A stretch of 64,000 nt of DNA from Brachyspira pilosicoli P43/6/78 (GTDB lineage: Bacteria > Spirochaetota > Brachyspiria > Brachyspirales > Brachyspiraceae), in the NCBI RefSeq assembly GCF_000325665.1, contig NC_019908.1:930001-994000 (forward strand), given 5' to 3'. Positions 36,642-45,643 of the stretch are shown in pieces (position 1 is the first letter of the stretch; each line of letters starts with the position of its first letter). The notes below the pieces were generated by a model, which had not been told where the DNA came from, did no database searches, and saw only the letters and a program-made list of their open reading frames with translations. The translations under genes were made by a program, and so were the position numbers.

Positions 36642-37337
36642 ATGAAAATAACAGTAATACATGGTCAAAGCCATAAGGGCTCTACTTATAATATTGCCAA
36701 AATGCTTTATGATAAATTAGAAGGCGATGTTACAGAGTTTTTTCTTCCAAGAGATTTTAGCTCTTTTTGTGTTGGGTGTAACAGCTGTTTTAAAAAGTCA
36801 GAGAAATTATGTCCTCATTATGAATCATTACAGCCTATCACTTCGGCTATAGATAATGCTGATATAATAATATTTGCAAGCCCAGTGTATGTGTATCATG
36901 TAACAGCTGCCATGAAAACATTATTAGACCATTACGGTTATAGATGGATGATACATAGACCAGAAGAGAGTATGTTTAGAAAACAAGTTGTATGTATTTC
37001 TACTGCAGCAGGAGGCGGAATGAAAGAAACAACCAAAGATATAGCTGACAGCACATTTTTTTGGGGTGTTGCTAAAACATATAGAATTGGTTTTGCTGTG
37101 AGAGAAGTAACTTGGAATGATGTAAATGAAAATATAAAAGAAAAAATAAAAAAACAAATATATTCTTTGGCTAATAAAATAAAAAAAGATTATGGCAATA
37201 TAAAGCCTTCTATAAAAACAAAGATGCTTTTTTACTTGATGAGAAAATTGCATCAAAAAAAGAAAATCACAGAAAATGATTATAACTATTGGAAAGAAAA
37301 AGGCTGGCTTGACAATAAGCGTCCTTGGATAAAATAA
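36642..37337 (+). CDS. NAD(P)H-dependent FMN reductase / flavodoxin-like
   Basis: Flavodoxin-fold oxidoreductase. The FMN phosphate loop is HGQSHKGSTYNIAKML. The region FCVGCNSCFKKSEKLCPH contains a Cys-x-x-Cys and later Cys typical of iron-sulfur flavoproteins or their relatives. ADIIIFASPVYVYHVTAAMKTLLDHYGYRW is the conserved second FMN loop. The last ~60 residues are charged. 231 residues. Substrate unknown. Own unit between the metK terminator and the nucleosidase gene. Confidence 0.8.
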   Translation: MKITVIHGQSHKGSTYNIAKMLYDKLEGDVTEFFLPRDFSSFCVGCNSCFKKSEKLCPHYESLQPITSAIDNADIIIFASPVYVYHVTAAMKTLLDHYGYRWMIHRPEESMFRKQVVCISTAAGGGMKETTKDIADSTFFWGVAKTYRIGFAVREVTWNDVNENIKEKIKKQIYSLANKIKKDYGNIKPSIKTKMLFYLMRKLHQKKKITENDYNYWKEKGWLDNKRPWIK

Positions 37338-37424
37338 CTATCAAAAAGCCCAATCATTGACTTTATAACAAATATACTTATAATGCTAACTTAAAAAAAT
37401 TAAGGATACACAAAGGATACGCAA

Positions 37425-38240
37425 ATGAAAAAAATATTCATTATGTTTTTTAGTTTGATGTTATTATTATCTTGTAATAATAATTCAAACAGCAGTGAAA
37501 ATTATAAAAACATAGTATTAGTTCAAGGGGCTATGGACATAGAAGTTGATACTATGATAGCAAGCTTAAAAGATGTAAAAGAAGAAAGATATGGTAGTTG
37601 GAGTTTTTTTGTCGGCACTTTGGAAGGAAAAAATGGATTAAATAAAGTAATAGTATCTAGAACAGAAATCGGACTTGTTAATGCTTCTGCTGCCACAACT
37701 ATAGGTATAGAAAAATATAAACCTACTGTTATTATTAATCAAGGCACATCTGGCGGTCATGACATTAATTTGCATTCTGGCGACATTGTTTTAGGTACTA
37801 ATATAATTAATATAGGAGCTTTTAGAACAGAAAAATCAGAAAATAGCATTCAGAATAATTGGATATTTTTAGATGATGTTCAAAGGCTTAGAGATGAGAA
37901 TAATAATTTTATAACAAATATGGCATTTCATAGTGATAGTGATTTAGTTAATATAGCAAAAACTATAAATTACACAAACGGCAAAGTAGTTGAAGGAACT
38001 ATAGGAAGTGCCGACCAATGGAATAGAGAATTAGAAAGAATAAATATGATTCATAATAAATACAACACTTCTGCTGAAGAGATGGAAACTGTAGCTGCTG
38101 CACAAGTAGCAAAGGCTTTCAATATACCTTTTATAGGAATAAGAATATTATCAAACACTGATTTGCATAATGAAGACTTTAATCCAGAAACTGCTATTTG
38201 GTGCAATAATTTCACTATAGATTTTATTAAATCATTATAA
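37425..38240 (+). CDS. Lipoprotein MTA/SAH nucleosidase-like (phosphorylase superfamily)
   Basis: The signal MKKIFIMFFSLMLLLSC makes Cys17 the lipidation site. The rest is a nucleosidase of the Pfs/MTAN type: VQGAMDIEVDTMIA (Glu40 equals E. coli Glu12), INQGTSGGHD and the EEMETVAAAQVAKAFNIPFIGIRILSN stretch (Glu221 equals Glu174). The position of the catalytic Asp197 is Asn244. The family cleaves methylthioadenosine and S-adenosylhomocysteine; Borrelia has a surface-exposed relative (Bgp). An exported form suggests use of host or extracellular nucleosides. Two genes downstream of metK. Function inferred from motifs. Confidence 0.75.
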   Translation: MKKIFIMFFSLMLLLSCNNNSNSSENYKNIVLVQGAMDIEVDTMIASLKDVKEERYGSWSFFVGTLEGKNGLNKVIVSRTEIGLVNASAATTIGIEKYKPTVIINQGTSGGHDINLHSGDIVLGTNIINIGAFRTEKSENSIQNNWIFLDDVQRLRDENNNFITNMAFHSDSDLVNIAKTINYTNGKVVEGTIGSADQWNRELERINMIHNKYNTSAEEMETVAAAQVAKAFNIPFIGIRILSNTDLHNEDFNPETAIWCNNFTIDFIKSL

Positions 38241-38245
38241 TAAAT

Positions 38246-38306
38246 AAAAAAATAAAAAAAATTAACAATTCAAGCATAGCTTATAAATATGTTTGAATTG
38301 TTAATT
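38246..38306 (-). terminator. Strong terminator for the aldo-keto reductase gene
   Basis: A 14-bp stem AATTAACAATTCAA (38260-38273) with TTGAATTGTTAATT (38293-38306). On the minus strand it is followed by U8 and further U-rich sequence (A-run 38246-38260). It sits 13 bases after the minus-strand gene stop at 38319 and may also stop the plus-strand nucleosidase transcript. Confidence 0.8.
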
Positions 38307-38318
38307 ATTAATATAAAA

Positions 38319-39170
38319 TTAAAAATCTATTTTATCTGGATTTAAACCTGAACCTGCAAAATATCCTATATTGTTTATAGTCTTCATATCTTCATCGCTA
38401 ATATTAAAATCAAAAACTTCACTATTTTCTTTTATTCTTGATGCTGTAATTGATTTTGGAAGAGGGAGAGTGTTGTTTTGTAAGCACCATTTTATGCAAA
38501 GCTGTGCTACGGACTTTTTATATTTACCAGCAATTTCTTTTAATAAATCATTATCAAGCATCTTACCAGTGCCAAGCGGACTCCAAGCCTCAACAAGTAT
38601 ATTATTATCTCTGCAATATTTAACAGTCTCTTCTTGCATAAAACCAACATGAAACTCTATTTGATTTACCATAGGTTTAATTTCTGTTTGCATTAAAGAT
38701 TTCAAATGATGAGGCATAAAATTAGAAACACCTATTGATTTTATTTTGCCTTTTTCATAAAGCTCTGTCATAGCTTTCCAAGTTTCCAAATTAATATTAT
38801 CCCAATCTTTAAATTGATTTTCTGATGCAGGCCAATGTATTAAATAAAGGTCAAGATAATCAAGCTCCAAATCATTAAGAGTTTTTTCAAATGCTTTTAA
38901 TGTTGTATTGTATCCTCTATCTTTGTTCCAAACTTTGCTTGTAATAAATAATTCTTTTCTGTCTATGCCGCTTTCTTTTATAGCCTTACCTACACTTTTT
39001 TCATTTCCATAGATAGCTGCTGTATCAATATGCTTATAGCCTAACTTTATAGCCTCTTTTACAGAGTTTACAGCTGTTTCTCCATCTGGTGTCTGCCAAG
39101 TACCAAATCCTATGCAAGGAATTTTATAATTATTATTTAATGTAAAAGTATTATTTAAATTAGAAAACAT
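38319..39170 (-). CDS. Aldo/keto reductase
   Basis: NADPH-dependent carbonyl reductase with a TIM barrel. The catalytic tetrad is visible: Asp in KHIDTAAIYGNE with the Tyr after it, Lys in ITSKVWNKDRGY and His in LYLIHWP. GVSNFMPHHLKSL and the C-terminal NADPH loop PLPKSITASRIKEN are present. The open frame extends to 39212, but ATG at 39170 has AAGGGGTG eight bases upstream and gives the normal N-terminus (MFSNLNNTFTLNNNYKIPCIGFGTWQ). 283 residues. Single unit. Confidence 0.92.
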   Translation of the reverse strand: MFSNLNNTFTLNNNYKIPCIGFGTWQTPDGETAVNSVKEAIKLGYKHIDTAAIYGNEKSVGKAIKESGIDRKELFITSKVWNKDRGYNTTLKAFEKTLNDLELDYLDLYLIHWPASENQFKDWDNINLETWKAMTELYEKGKIKSIGVSNFMPHHLKSLMQTEIKPMVNQIEFHVGFMQEETVKYCRDNNILVEAWSPLGTGKMLDNDLLKEIAGKYKKSVAQLCIKWCLQNNTLPLPKSITASRIKENSEVFDFNISDEDMKTINNIGYFAGSGLNPDKIDF

Positions 39171-39317
39171 ATTTACACACCCCTTTTTTGTCAAATTATA
39201 TAATATACTCATTCAAAGTCAATTATATAATAACTACATAATCATAAAACATATTTTTTATATTTATAAAATAAATAACTTGAAAAATAAAATTAATAAT
39301 ATAAAATTGCATATATC

Positions 39318-41051
39318 ATGAAAAATAAAATACTTTTTCTTTTAATTATTCTAAATCTGTTAATATCTTGTAAAAAAGTAAATCTATTAACTCCTTCTAT
39401 TATACCTCCCCCTACCGAATTTAAAAATAATGAAAAAATCCCTCAATATCCAACACCAACTCCAGTACTTCCTATACCTCCAGAAAAAACAGAAGAAAAA
39501 AATATCATTGTTACTCCAGAAATTGTGAAAGACGGAATAGTATTTGGAGGATATGGAAGAAGATTTAAATTTAATAATGAATGGCATGTATTAGCAACTA
39601 ATGAATATAAATATGACCCTAATACTAAAATATTAACTCCAACATATAAAGGTGCAATATTAAAAATAGATAATAACGGAAAAACTATAACAAAAATACA
39701 TAGTCTTTCATTAAATGATGATTTGGAAAAAACAGAATATTGGACTAATCTTAATTCAAGAAAAGTTTTAATAGAACAAGATAAGGTAAAAATTCCAACA
39801 GGCGGAACATATGAAGTTGTATACAAATATCCAGATAAAAAATATGAATATAAAAATATAAAATTCTACAGAGATAATTTTAGATATATATCAGATGTTT
39901 TATTTAATTTGAAAGGAAAGAATACTTCAGACTTGATAAATTGGATTGACTCTCCTGATACTTATAAAAGAGAATATATTTTGCCTAAATTAAATTTTGA
40001 TAATCCTAATTTCCAAGGAAGAATTGGTTCAGCCCATTGGGAGGTTAAATTATTATATTTTAAAGGTAAATTTTTATTATTTACTCATCCTACGGTATAT
40101 GACTATTACACAAATGGATTTATTCCTCCTTCTAGTGAAGATTTTTATTTAGATTCAAAATATTATTATACTATAGAGGTTGGAAAAGATACATCTGACC
40201 CTAAAAATTGGAAAACAAATGAAGCCCCTTGGGGAAGAAGAGGCGTAATTGATTATTATCGTTATGATGGAACGAAAATCTATATATCAGGAGGAAGTAC
40301 ATATAAATATCAATACAATGCTTCTGACGGATATTGGTATATTATGTCATCAGAAGTATATGCCGCTGATGTATTAGATGGAATATGGTCTACTAAAGAC
40401 GGAATTAATTGGGAAAGAGAAAAAAGTCCGAATCCTTTTAAGTCTGCTGCAGATATTATATACTTTAAAGTAAATCCTCTGCTTACATATACAGCCTCTG
40501 ATGATGGTACTCCTTTTGAACCTAAATATACAGAACTTAACGGCAAATATTACAGAACTTTCAATACAACCTATCCAATTCCTCCTGTAAAAGAAATTAT
40601 GGAGGCTGCTGAAAGGTTTGAAACTAATTTCACAGTTACAGAAGAACATGTTAAAAATTCAGGTATTTATCAAATTCAAGTATCATCTGTTCACCCTGAT
40701 ACTGCCAAAGAAACCGATTGGGTTACTATAGTTCCTAAAAACCAAATAAGCTCATCTACAGAATGGGAAAGCGGCGGAGGAGACTTATTTAATTTTAATG
40801 GCAAATTAGTACGTTTGGTAGATTATGACAGAGAGTTCAAATTAAACACTCAATATGAAGAAGCATTGAATTTATCTAAGCAATATTATAATTTACTTAT
40901 AAACTCTCCTGTATCAGAGTATAAAAAGAATTGTTATTACTTCTTATACTATAAAGCTATGGCAGATATGATTAAAATAATTAAAGATAAAAGCAATAAT
41001 TATTTCAAACCAGAGAAAGCTTTTACACATTACACATTTGAATTGAATTAA
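39318..41051 (+). CDS. Proline-linker lipoprotein (paralogue of 46919-48670)
   Basis: The signal MKNKILFLLIILNLLISC gives Cys18 as lipid anchor. It is followed by KKVNLLTPSIIPPPTEF and a proline-rich linker (IPQYPTPTPVLPIPPEKT), presumably spanning the periplasm or extending from the membrane. The globular part starts VTPEIVKDGIVFGGYGRRFKFNNEWHVLAT and has repeated Tyr/Trp-rich strand motifs ('DGINWEREKSP', 'YYRTFN') suggesting a beta-propeller. It is 577 residues and clearly homologous along its length to the lipoprotein at 46919-48670. No known family. A single gene followed by a 300-base gap holding the clpB promoter. Confidence 0.7.
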   Translation: MKNKILFLLIILNLLISCKKVNLLTPSIIPPPTEFKNNEKIPQYPTPTPVLPIPPEKTEEKNIIVTPEIVKDGIVFGGYGRRFKFNNEWHVLATNEYKYDPNTKILTPTYKGAILKIDNNGKTITKIHSLSLNDDLEKTEYWTNLNSRKVLIEQDKVKIPTGGTYEVVYKYPDKKYEYKNIKFYRDNFRYISDVLFNLKGKNTSDLINWIDSPDTYKREYILPKLNFDNPNFQGRIGSAHWEVKLLYFKGKFLLFTHPTVYDYYTNGFIPPSSEDFYLDSKYYYTIEVGKDTSDPKNWKTNEAPWGRRGVIDYYRYDGTKIYISGGSTYKYQYNASDGYWYIMSSEVYAADVLDGIWSTKDGINWEREKSPNPFKSAADIIYFKVNPLLTYTASDDGTPFEPKYTELNGKYYRTFNTTYPIPPVKEIMEAAERFETNFTVTEEHVKNSGIYQIQVSSVHPDTAKETDWVTIVPKNQISSSTEWESGGGDLFNFNGKLVRLVDYDREFKLNTQYEEALNLSKQYYNLLINSPVSEYKKNCYYFLYYKAMADMIKIIKDKSNNYFKPEKAFTHYTFELN

Positions 41052-41225
41052 AAAATAAGAATTAATATGCTATATTGATACAGAATATAAATTTATAGTA
41101 TTATTTTTATACAACATGCTTGTTTTTCTATATAAATTTTATACAATTATATTAATTGAAACATAAAAACAAATATAAAAATATAGTTACAACGTATAAA
41201 AACAACACATTTTTACATATTTGTC

Positions 41226-41241
41226 TGGCACGTTTCTTGCA
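41226..41241 (+). promoter_or_regulatory. Sigma-54 (-24/-12) promoter of clpB
   Basis: TGGCACG (41226-41232), four bases (TTTC), then TTGCA (41237-41241): an exact match to the sigma-54 consensus TGGCACG-N4-TTGCA, with the GG and GC dinucleotides ten bases apart. The predicted start is near 41252, giving a ~100-base leader to clpB. No sigma-70-like pair of comparable quality is seen. The remaining part of the 41052-41353 gap is AT-rich. Confidence 0.75.
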
Positions 41242-41311
41242 TATATATAAGCATACAGCAATTAAATGCTGAAACAAAATTATTTAATTAAAACTTAAAT
41301 AATTAATTTAT

Positions 41312-41340
41312 AAAGGAGTTAGGCGGTTTAAGAGCCGTCA
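41312..41340 (+). promoter_or_regulatory. clpB leader: Shine-Dalgarno plus hairpin far from the start
   Basis: The only strong ribosome binding site, AAAGGAG at 41312-41318, is 35 bases before the ATG at 41354. Between them GGCGG (41322-41326) pairs with CCGTC (41335-41339), extended by T-G and T-A pairs, to form a short hairpin. An in-frame stop lies at 41348, so no longer protein is possible. The hairpin could bring the site closer or regulate translation; this is inference. Confidence 0.4.
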
Positions 41341-41353
41341 ATTAAATTAGAAT

Positions 41354-43933
41354 ATGGATTATAATAAATATACAATAAAAGCCCAAGAGGCAGTAAATGA
41401 AGCTGCTAATATAGCTAATGGTGAAGACCATAATGAAATAAAAAGCGAGCATTTACTTCTTGCATTATTAAAACAAGAGGACGGACTTATTCAGCCTTTA
41501 GTAGAAAGAATAGGCGTTCCTATAAATACGTTAATAGATAAAACTCAAAGATTAGTTGATGAAAATGTAAAGGTAACAGGAGAAAATGTGCAGTTACATC
41601 TATCTACTAATGCTGGTAAAGTTTTAGCAAAAGCAGAAAAAGAAGCTAGTGCTTTAAAAGACCAATATGTATCAACAGAGCATATATTCTTAGCACTCGT
41701 TGAAGCTGACAACAAAGCAGGCGACATGCTTAGAAAAAGCGGAATAAGTAAAAAAGAAGTTTTAAGTGCATTAAAAGATTTAAGAAAAGGTCAAAGTGTA
41801 AATAGCCAAGACCCAGAAGCTAAAATGCAGGCACTTGATAAATACTGCCGTGATTTAACAGCATTAGCAGAAGCAGAAAAAATTGACCCTGTTATAGGAC
41901 GTGATGAAGAGATAAGACGTGTTATGCAGGTGTTGTCAAGAAGAACTAAAAATAACCCTGTGCTTATAGGTGAGCCTGGTGTTGGTAAGACTGCTATTGT
42001 TGAAGGACTTGCAAGAAGAATAGTTTCTCAAGATGTACCTGAGGGACTTAAAGATAAAAGGCTATTAGCTTTAGATTTAGGTGCATTAGTAGCTGGTGCA
42101 AAATTCAGAGGAGAGTTTGAAGAGAGACTAAAAGCTGTTATCACAGAGATAGAAAAATCTGAAGGAAGCATTATATTATTTATAGATGAGCTTCACACAC
42201 TTGTAGGAGCTGGTGCTACAGAGGGAGCAATGGACGCTTCTAACCTATTAAAACCTGCATTAGCAAGAGGCGAATTAAGAGCAATAGGTGCTACTACTTT
42301 AGATGAATATAGAAAATATATTGAAAAAGATAAAGCACTTGAGAGAAGATTCCAACAAGTTTATTGTAAAGAGCCTAGCGTTGAAGATACTATTTCAATA
42401 CTTAGAGGTTTGAAAGATAAATACGAAGTTCATCATGGTGTAAGAATAAAAGACGATGCATTAGTTGCTGCTGCTGTTTTATCTAACAGGTATATAACTA
42501 ATAGATTCTTACCTGATAAAGCTATTGACTTGGTAGATGAAGCTGCAAGCCAATTAAAAATAGAAATAGACAGTCAGCCTACTGAACTTGATAAAATTGA
42601 AAGAAAGATTTTACAGCTTAATATAGAAAAACAAGCTCTTTCAAAAGAAAATGATGCAGCATCTAAAGAAAGATTAGAAAAACTTGAAAAAGAATTATCT
42701 GAACTTTCTGAAGAACGTAATGCTATGAAACTTCAATGGGATAATGAAAAAGGAAGAATTGAAGAGACTAGAAAATTAAAAGAAGAACTTGAAGCTTTAA
42801 ATATAAAAGAGACTCAATATACAAGAGAAGGTAATTTAGCAAAGGCTGCTGAAATAAAATATGGTAAAATACCAGAACTTCAGAAAAAATTAGAAGAAGC
42901 AACTAAAGCTATGGAAGAAGCTAAAAACTCTGACAAGAAAGGTCTTTTAAGAGAAGAGATTTCTGAAGATGATATAGCTAGAGTAATATCTGTATGGACT
43001 GGAATACCTGTAAGTAAAATGCTTACAAGCGAAAAACAAAAATACTTACAGCTTGAAGAAGTATTACATAAGAGAGTTGTAGGACAAGATGAAGCAATCA
43101 CTTCAGTTGCTGATGCCATAAGAAGAAACAGAGCAGGACTTTCTGATGAAAACAAACCTCTTGGAAGTTTCTTATTTATAGGACCTACTGGGGTTGGTAA
43201 AACAGAGCTTGCTAAAACACTTGCTGATTTCTTGTTTAGCGATGAAAAAGCTTTAACAAGAATTGATATGAGTGAATATATGGAGAAGTTTTCTGTTACT
43301 AGACTTATAGGAGCTCCTCCAGGATATGTAGGTTATGATGAGGGAGGACAATTAACAGAAGCCGTTAGAAGAAGACCTTATTCTGTTATACTATTTGATG
43401 AGATAGAAAAAGCTCACCCTGATGTATTTAATGTTTTACTTCAGGTATTAGATGACGGAAGACTTACTGACGGACAAGGAAGAATAGTAGATTTCAAAAA
43501 TGCTATTATCATAATGACAAGTAATTTGGGTTCTGACCTTATTCTTGAAGCTAATGATACTAATGATATCAAAGAAAAAATTCAAGAGTTACTAAAAATG
43601 TCATTTAGACCAGAGTTCTTAAACAGAATAGATGAGATAATAACATTTACTAGACTTGACAAAAAATACATTGCTGAGATAGTAAGAAATCAAATAGCAA
43701 GAGTTGCTAACAGACTTAAAGATAGAAGAATAACTTTAGATGTAAGCGATGAAGCTATAGACTATATTGCTGATATTGGTTATGACCCTCAGTTTGGAGC
43801 AAGACCATTAAAAAGAGCAATACAGAATTATATAGAAAACCCACTAGCTAAAGAAATGTTAGCAGGAAAATATTTAGAAGGAGATACTATAAAGGTAAAA
43901 AAATCAGGAGACGGTTTGGTTTTTGAAAAATAA
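41354..43933 (+). CDS. clpB: ATP-dependent disaggregase ClpB
   Basis: Hexameric AAA+ chaperone that pulls aggregated proteins apart, normally with DnaK. It has an N-terminal Clp repeat domain (1-145). The first AAA+ has Walker A GEPGVGKT at 206-213, Walker B in [16 protein letters not shown] and the sensor region. A coiled-coil middle domain at about 400-525 ([26 protein letters not shown]) separates ClpB from ClpA/ClpC. The second AAA+ has GPTGVGKT and [17 protein letters not shown]. 859 residues. No dnaK or grpE nearby. Preceded by a sigma-54 promoter. Confidence 0.96.
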   Translation: MDYNKYTIKAQEAVNEAANIANGEDHNEIKSEHLLLALLKQEDGLIQPLVERIGVPINTLIDKTQRLVDENVKVTGENVQLHLSTNAGKVLAKAEKEASALKDQYVSTEHIFLALVEADNKAGDMLRKSGISKKEVLSALKDLRKGQSVNSQDPEAKMQALDKYCRDLTALAEAEKIDPVIGRDEEIRRVMQVLSRRTKNNPVLIGEPGVGKTAIVEGLARRIVSQDVPEGLKDKRLLALDLGALVAGAKFRGEFEERLKAVITEIEKSEGSIILFIDELHTLVGAGATEGAMDASNLLKPALARGELRAIGATTLDEYRKYIEKDKALERRFQQVYCKEPSVEDTISILRGLKDKYEVHHGVRIKDDALVAAAVLSNRYITNRFLPDKAIDLVDEAASQLKIEIDSQPTELDKIERKILQLNIEKQALSKENDAASKERLEKLEKELSELSEERNAMKLQWDNEKGRIEETRKLKEELEALNIKETQYTREGNLAKAAEIKYGKIPELQKKLEEATKAMEEAKNSDKKGLLREEISEDDIARVISVWTGIPVSKMLTSEKQKYLQLEEVLHKRVVGQDEAITSVADAIRRNRAGLSDENKPLGSFLFIGPTGVGKTELAKTLADFLFSDEKALTRIDMSEYMEKFSVTRLIGAPPGYVGYDEGGQLTEAVRRRPYSVILFDEIEKAHPDVFNVLLQVLDDGRLTDGQGRIVDFKNAIIIMTSNLGSDLILEANDTNDIKEKIQELLKMSFRPEFLNRIDEIITFTRLDKKYIAEIVRNQIARVANRLKDRRITLDVSDEAIDYIADIGYDPQFGARPLKRAIQNYIENPLAKEMLAGKYLEGDTIKVKKSGDGLVFEK

Positions 43934-43950
43934 ATAAAATATATAAATAA

Positions 43951-43984
43951 AAGTAGGAGTACTGTTTTGTGCTCCTACTTTTTG
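43951..43984. terminator. Bidirectional terminator after clpB
   Basis: AAGTAGGAG (43951-43959) pairs with CTCCTACTT (43972-43980), followed by U-rich sequence on the plus strand (TTTTTGTA) and an A-rich flank in front. It ends clpB and overlaps the last codons of the convergent minus-strand gene at 43975. Confidence 0.8.
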
Positions 43985-44994
43985 TATTTATAAACATAAT
44001 TATTTATTTCTTCTATATTTTCTCTATTGACTTTTATATAATTTTCTATTTTTTTATTAATTAAATACTTCAAAAAATTATCTATTATTTTTACATTTAT
44101 TAAAGTAATACTATCATCATTATCTTTTGATAGTCCTAAATATTTATGTGATAAATTAATTGCATATTTTCTTAAATTATCTCTCATAATATATCTATTT
44201 TCTCTATTTGGAATATACCAAACTAATTTATCAAAAAAGTTATCACATGCTTCTAAAGCAACAAAATTATATATATCTTTTTTATCTCTTAAAGAATTAA
44301 GAGGAAATTTTTTATTCCCAGTTTCAAATTCTTTATAAGAAAGAATATAAAAATCATATATTTTTGAAAGTATAGAGAAAATACTTTGATCATGTCTATT
44401 TTCTATAAACATATCAGCATTTGATATTTTTGATGGAGTATCATCAGCTAAAGAAAAATCATCATAAAAAACTTGAAGCCATTTATTTACAATATTTAAA
44501 TTAAAATCATTTTTTAATAACAAAAATGATGTTGCTGCCCTTTGAAAACTATCAGTAATATTTTTATCATCAAGCACATTAAAATAATTAAACAAATCTG
44601 ACTTTGTCCATAATTTCTCAATATGTCCTAATTCAAAACATAATGCCCCATTTTCTATAACAATATCCAAATATTCATAAAATTTATTAATAGCTTCTTT
44701 ATTTAAATGACAGCCAACATCTGTATAAAGTAAAATATCATTATCATTCATAGATTCTAAAGTCTTCAGTACAATAAAAGGCTTCCAACACCAATATCCA
44801 AATCCACGACTTGGAATTAATTTTTTTCTAAGCTCTTTTTCAAACTTTTCATCATATGGTAAATTATATTCATTATATATTAAAATTTCATCAAATATAT
44901 TAAAACTTTCTGCCTGTTTTTTTAAGCGTAAAGCAGAAGGATATAAATCTAAACTTCCAAATGAACATAAATAAATCTTTTTATTTTTGTACAT
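43975..44994 (-). CDS. Glycosyltransferase-like protein
   Basis: 339 residues with the beginning of a GT-A fold: KKIYLCSFGSLDLYPSALRLKKQAESFNIFDEILIYNEYNLP. It continues with PSRGFGYWCWKPFIVLKTLESMNDNDILLYTDVGCHLN, in which TDVG could be the metal-binding DxD equivalent. Similar proteins occur in polysaccharide gene sets, but none of those surrounds it here. Start ATG at 44994 has a GGTGAT upstream. Ends inside the shared terminator of clpB. Function tentative. Confidence 0.6.
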   Translation of the reverse strand: MYKNKKIYLCSFGSLDLYPSALRLKKQAESFNIFDEILIYNEYNLPYDEKFEKELRKKLIPSRGFGYWCWKPFIVLKTLESMNDNDILLYTDVGCHLNKEAINKFYEYLDIVIENGALCFELGHIEKLWTKSDLFNYFNVLDDKNITDSFQRAATSFLLLKNDFNLNIVNKWLQVFYDDFSLADDTPSKISNADMFIENRHDQSIFSILSKIYDFYILSYKEFETGNKKFPLNSLRDKKDIYNFVALEACDNFFDKLVWYIPNRENRYIMRDNLRKYAINLSHKYLGLSKDNDDSITLINVKIIDNFLKYLINKKIENYIKVNRENIEEINNYVYKYKK

Positions 44995-45036
44995 AAAATA
45001 TCACCTATTAAAATAAAAATTCTAATAAATAGAATT

Positions 45037-45627
45037 TTAATAATTAGTATAATTAAGATAATAATTAGTATAATAATTGCTATAATAATAATTATAATTA
45101 CTTAATTGGTTTTCACATTTCAATGCCACAAAATCAACTCTTCTATTTTGAAAAGTATTAGTAGTGTATTTAGGAGCAAAATAACTATATGGATAAATTT
45201 TTACTCTTTGATGAGAAATACCAAAAGAAACTATAACATCTCTTATAACACTTGCCCTTTGAAGAGAAAGCATCATATTTAAATCTAATTTTTCCTTGCT
45301 TATCTCATCAGCATGCCCCTCTACTATTAAAATAGCATTTCTATTATTGCTCATAAAGCTAATCATTTCATTCATTACATATGTATAATCTTCAATATTA
45401 TATGCCTTTTTTGCTCCAACTTTATAATATATTTCTTTATCTGTATTAAGTAAGTATCCTCTTTCAGTTTGAATAATACTCATGTTTGTGCTTAAGACAA
45501 AATCATAATTGCATTCACTTTCAATATTTTTAGGTTTATCCCAAGAAAAATATATTCTTCTCTCTGGTATAAAACAAGCAATTAAAATAAAAGGAATTAA
45601 AACGAACAAAAATATTTTATAACTCAT
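45037..45627 (-). CDS. OmpA-family lipoprotein with Tyr/Asn-rich tail
   Basis: The lipoprotein signal MSYKIFLFVLIPFILIAC puts Cys18 at the processing site. The domain at about 75-175 is OmpA/Pal-like and binds peptidoglycan: IVEGHADEISKEKLDLNMMLSLQRASVIRDVIVSFGI ... VKIYPYSYFAPKYTTNTFQNRRVDFVAL. It keeps the HAD (usual HTD) and NRRVDF elements. The final ~24 residues are a low-complexity Tyr/Asn run. It likely tethers the outer membrane to the cell wall. AAGGAG precedes the start; the gene follows the outer-membrane-like protein gene by 16 bases. Confidence 0.75.
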   Translation of the reverse strand: MSYKIFLFVLIPFILIACFIPERRIYFSWDKPKNIESECNYDFVLSTNMSIIQTERGYLLNTDKEIYYKVGAKKAYNIEDYTYVMNEMISFMSNNRNAILIVEGHADEISKEKLDLNMMLSLQRASVIRDVIVSFGISHQRVKIYPYSYFAPKYTTNTFQNRRVDFVALKCENQLSNYNYYYSNYYTNYYLNYTNY

Positions 45628-45643
45628 ATTAACTCCTTAAACT

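Noticed and set aside
41052-41353. CIRCE element (HrcA site) before clpB
   Set aside because: No TTAGCACTC-N9-GAGTGCTAA or similar inverted repeat is present; only the sigma-54 site and a short leader hairpin are seen.
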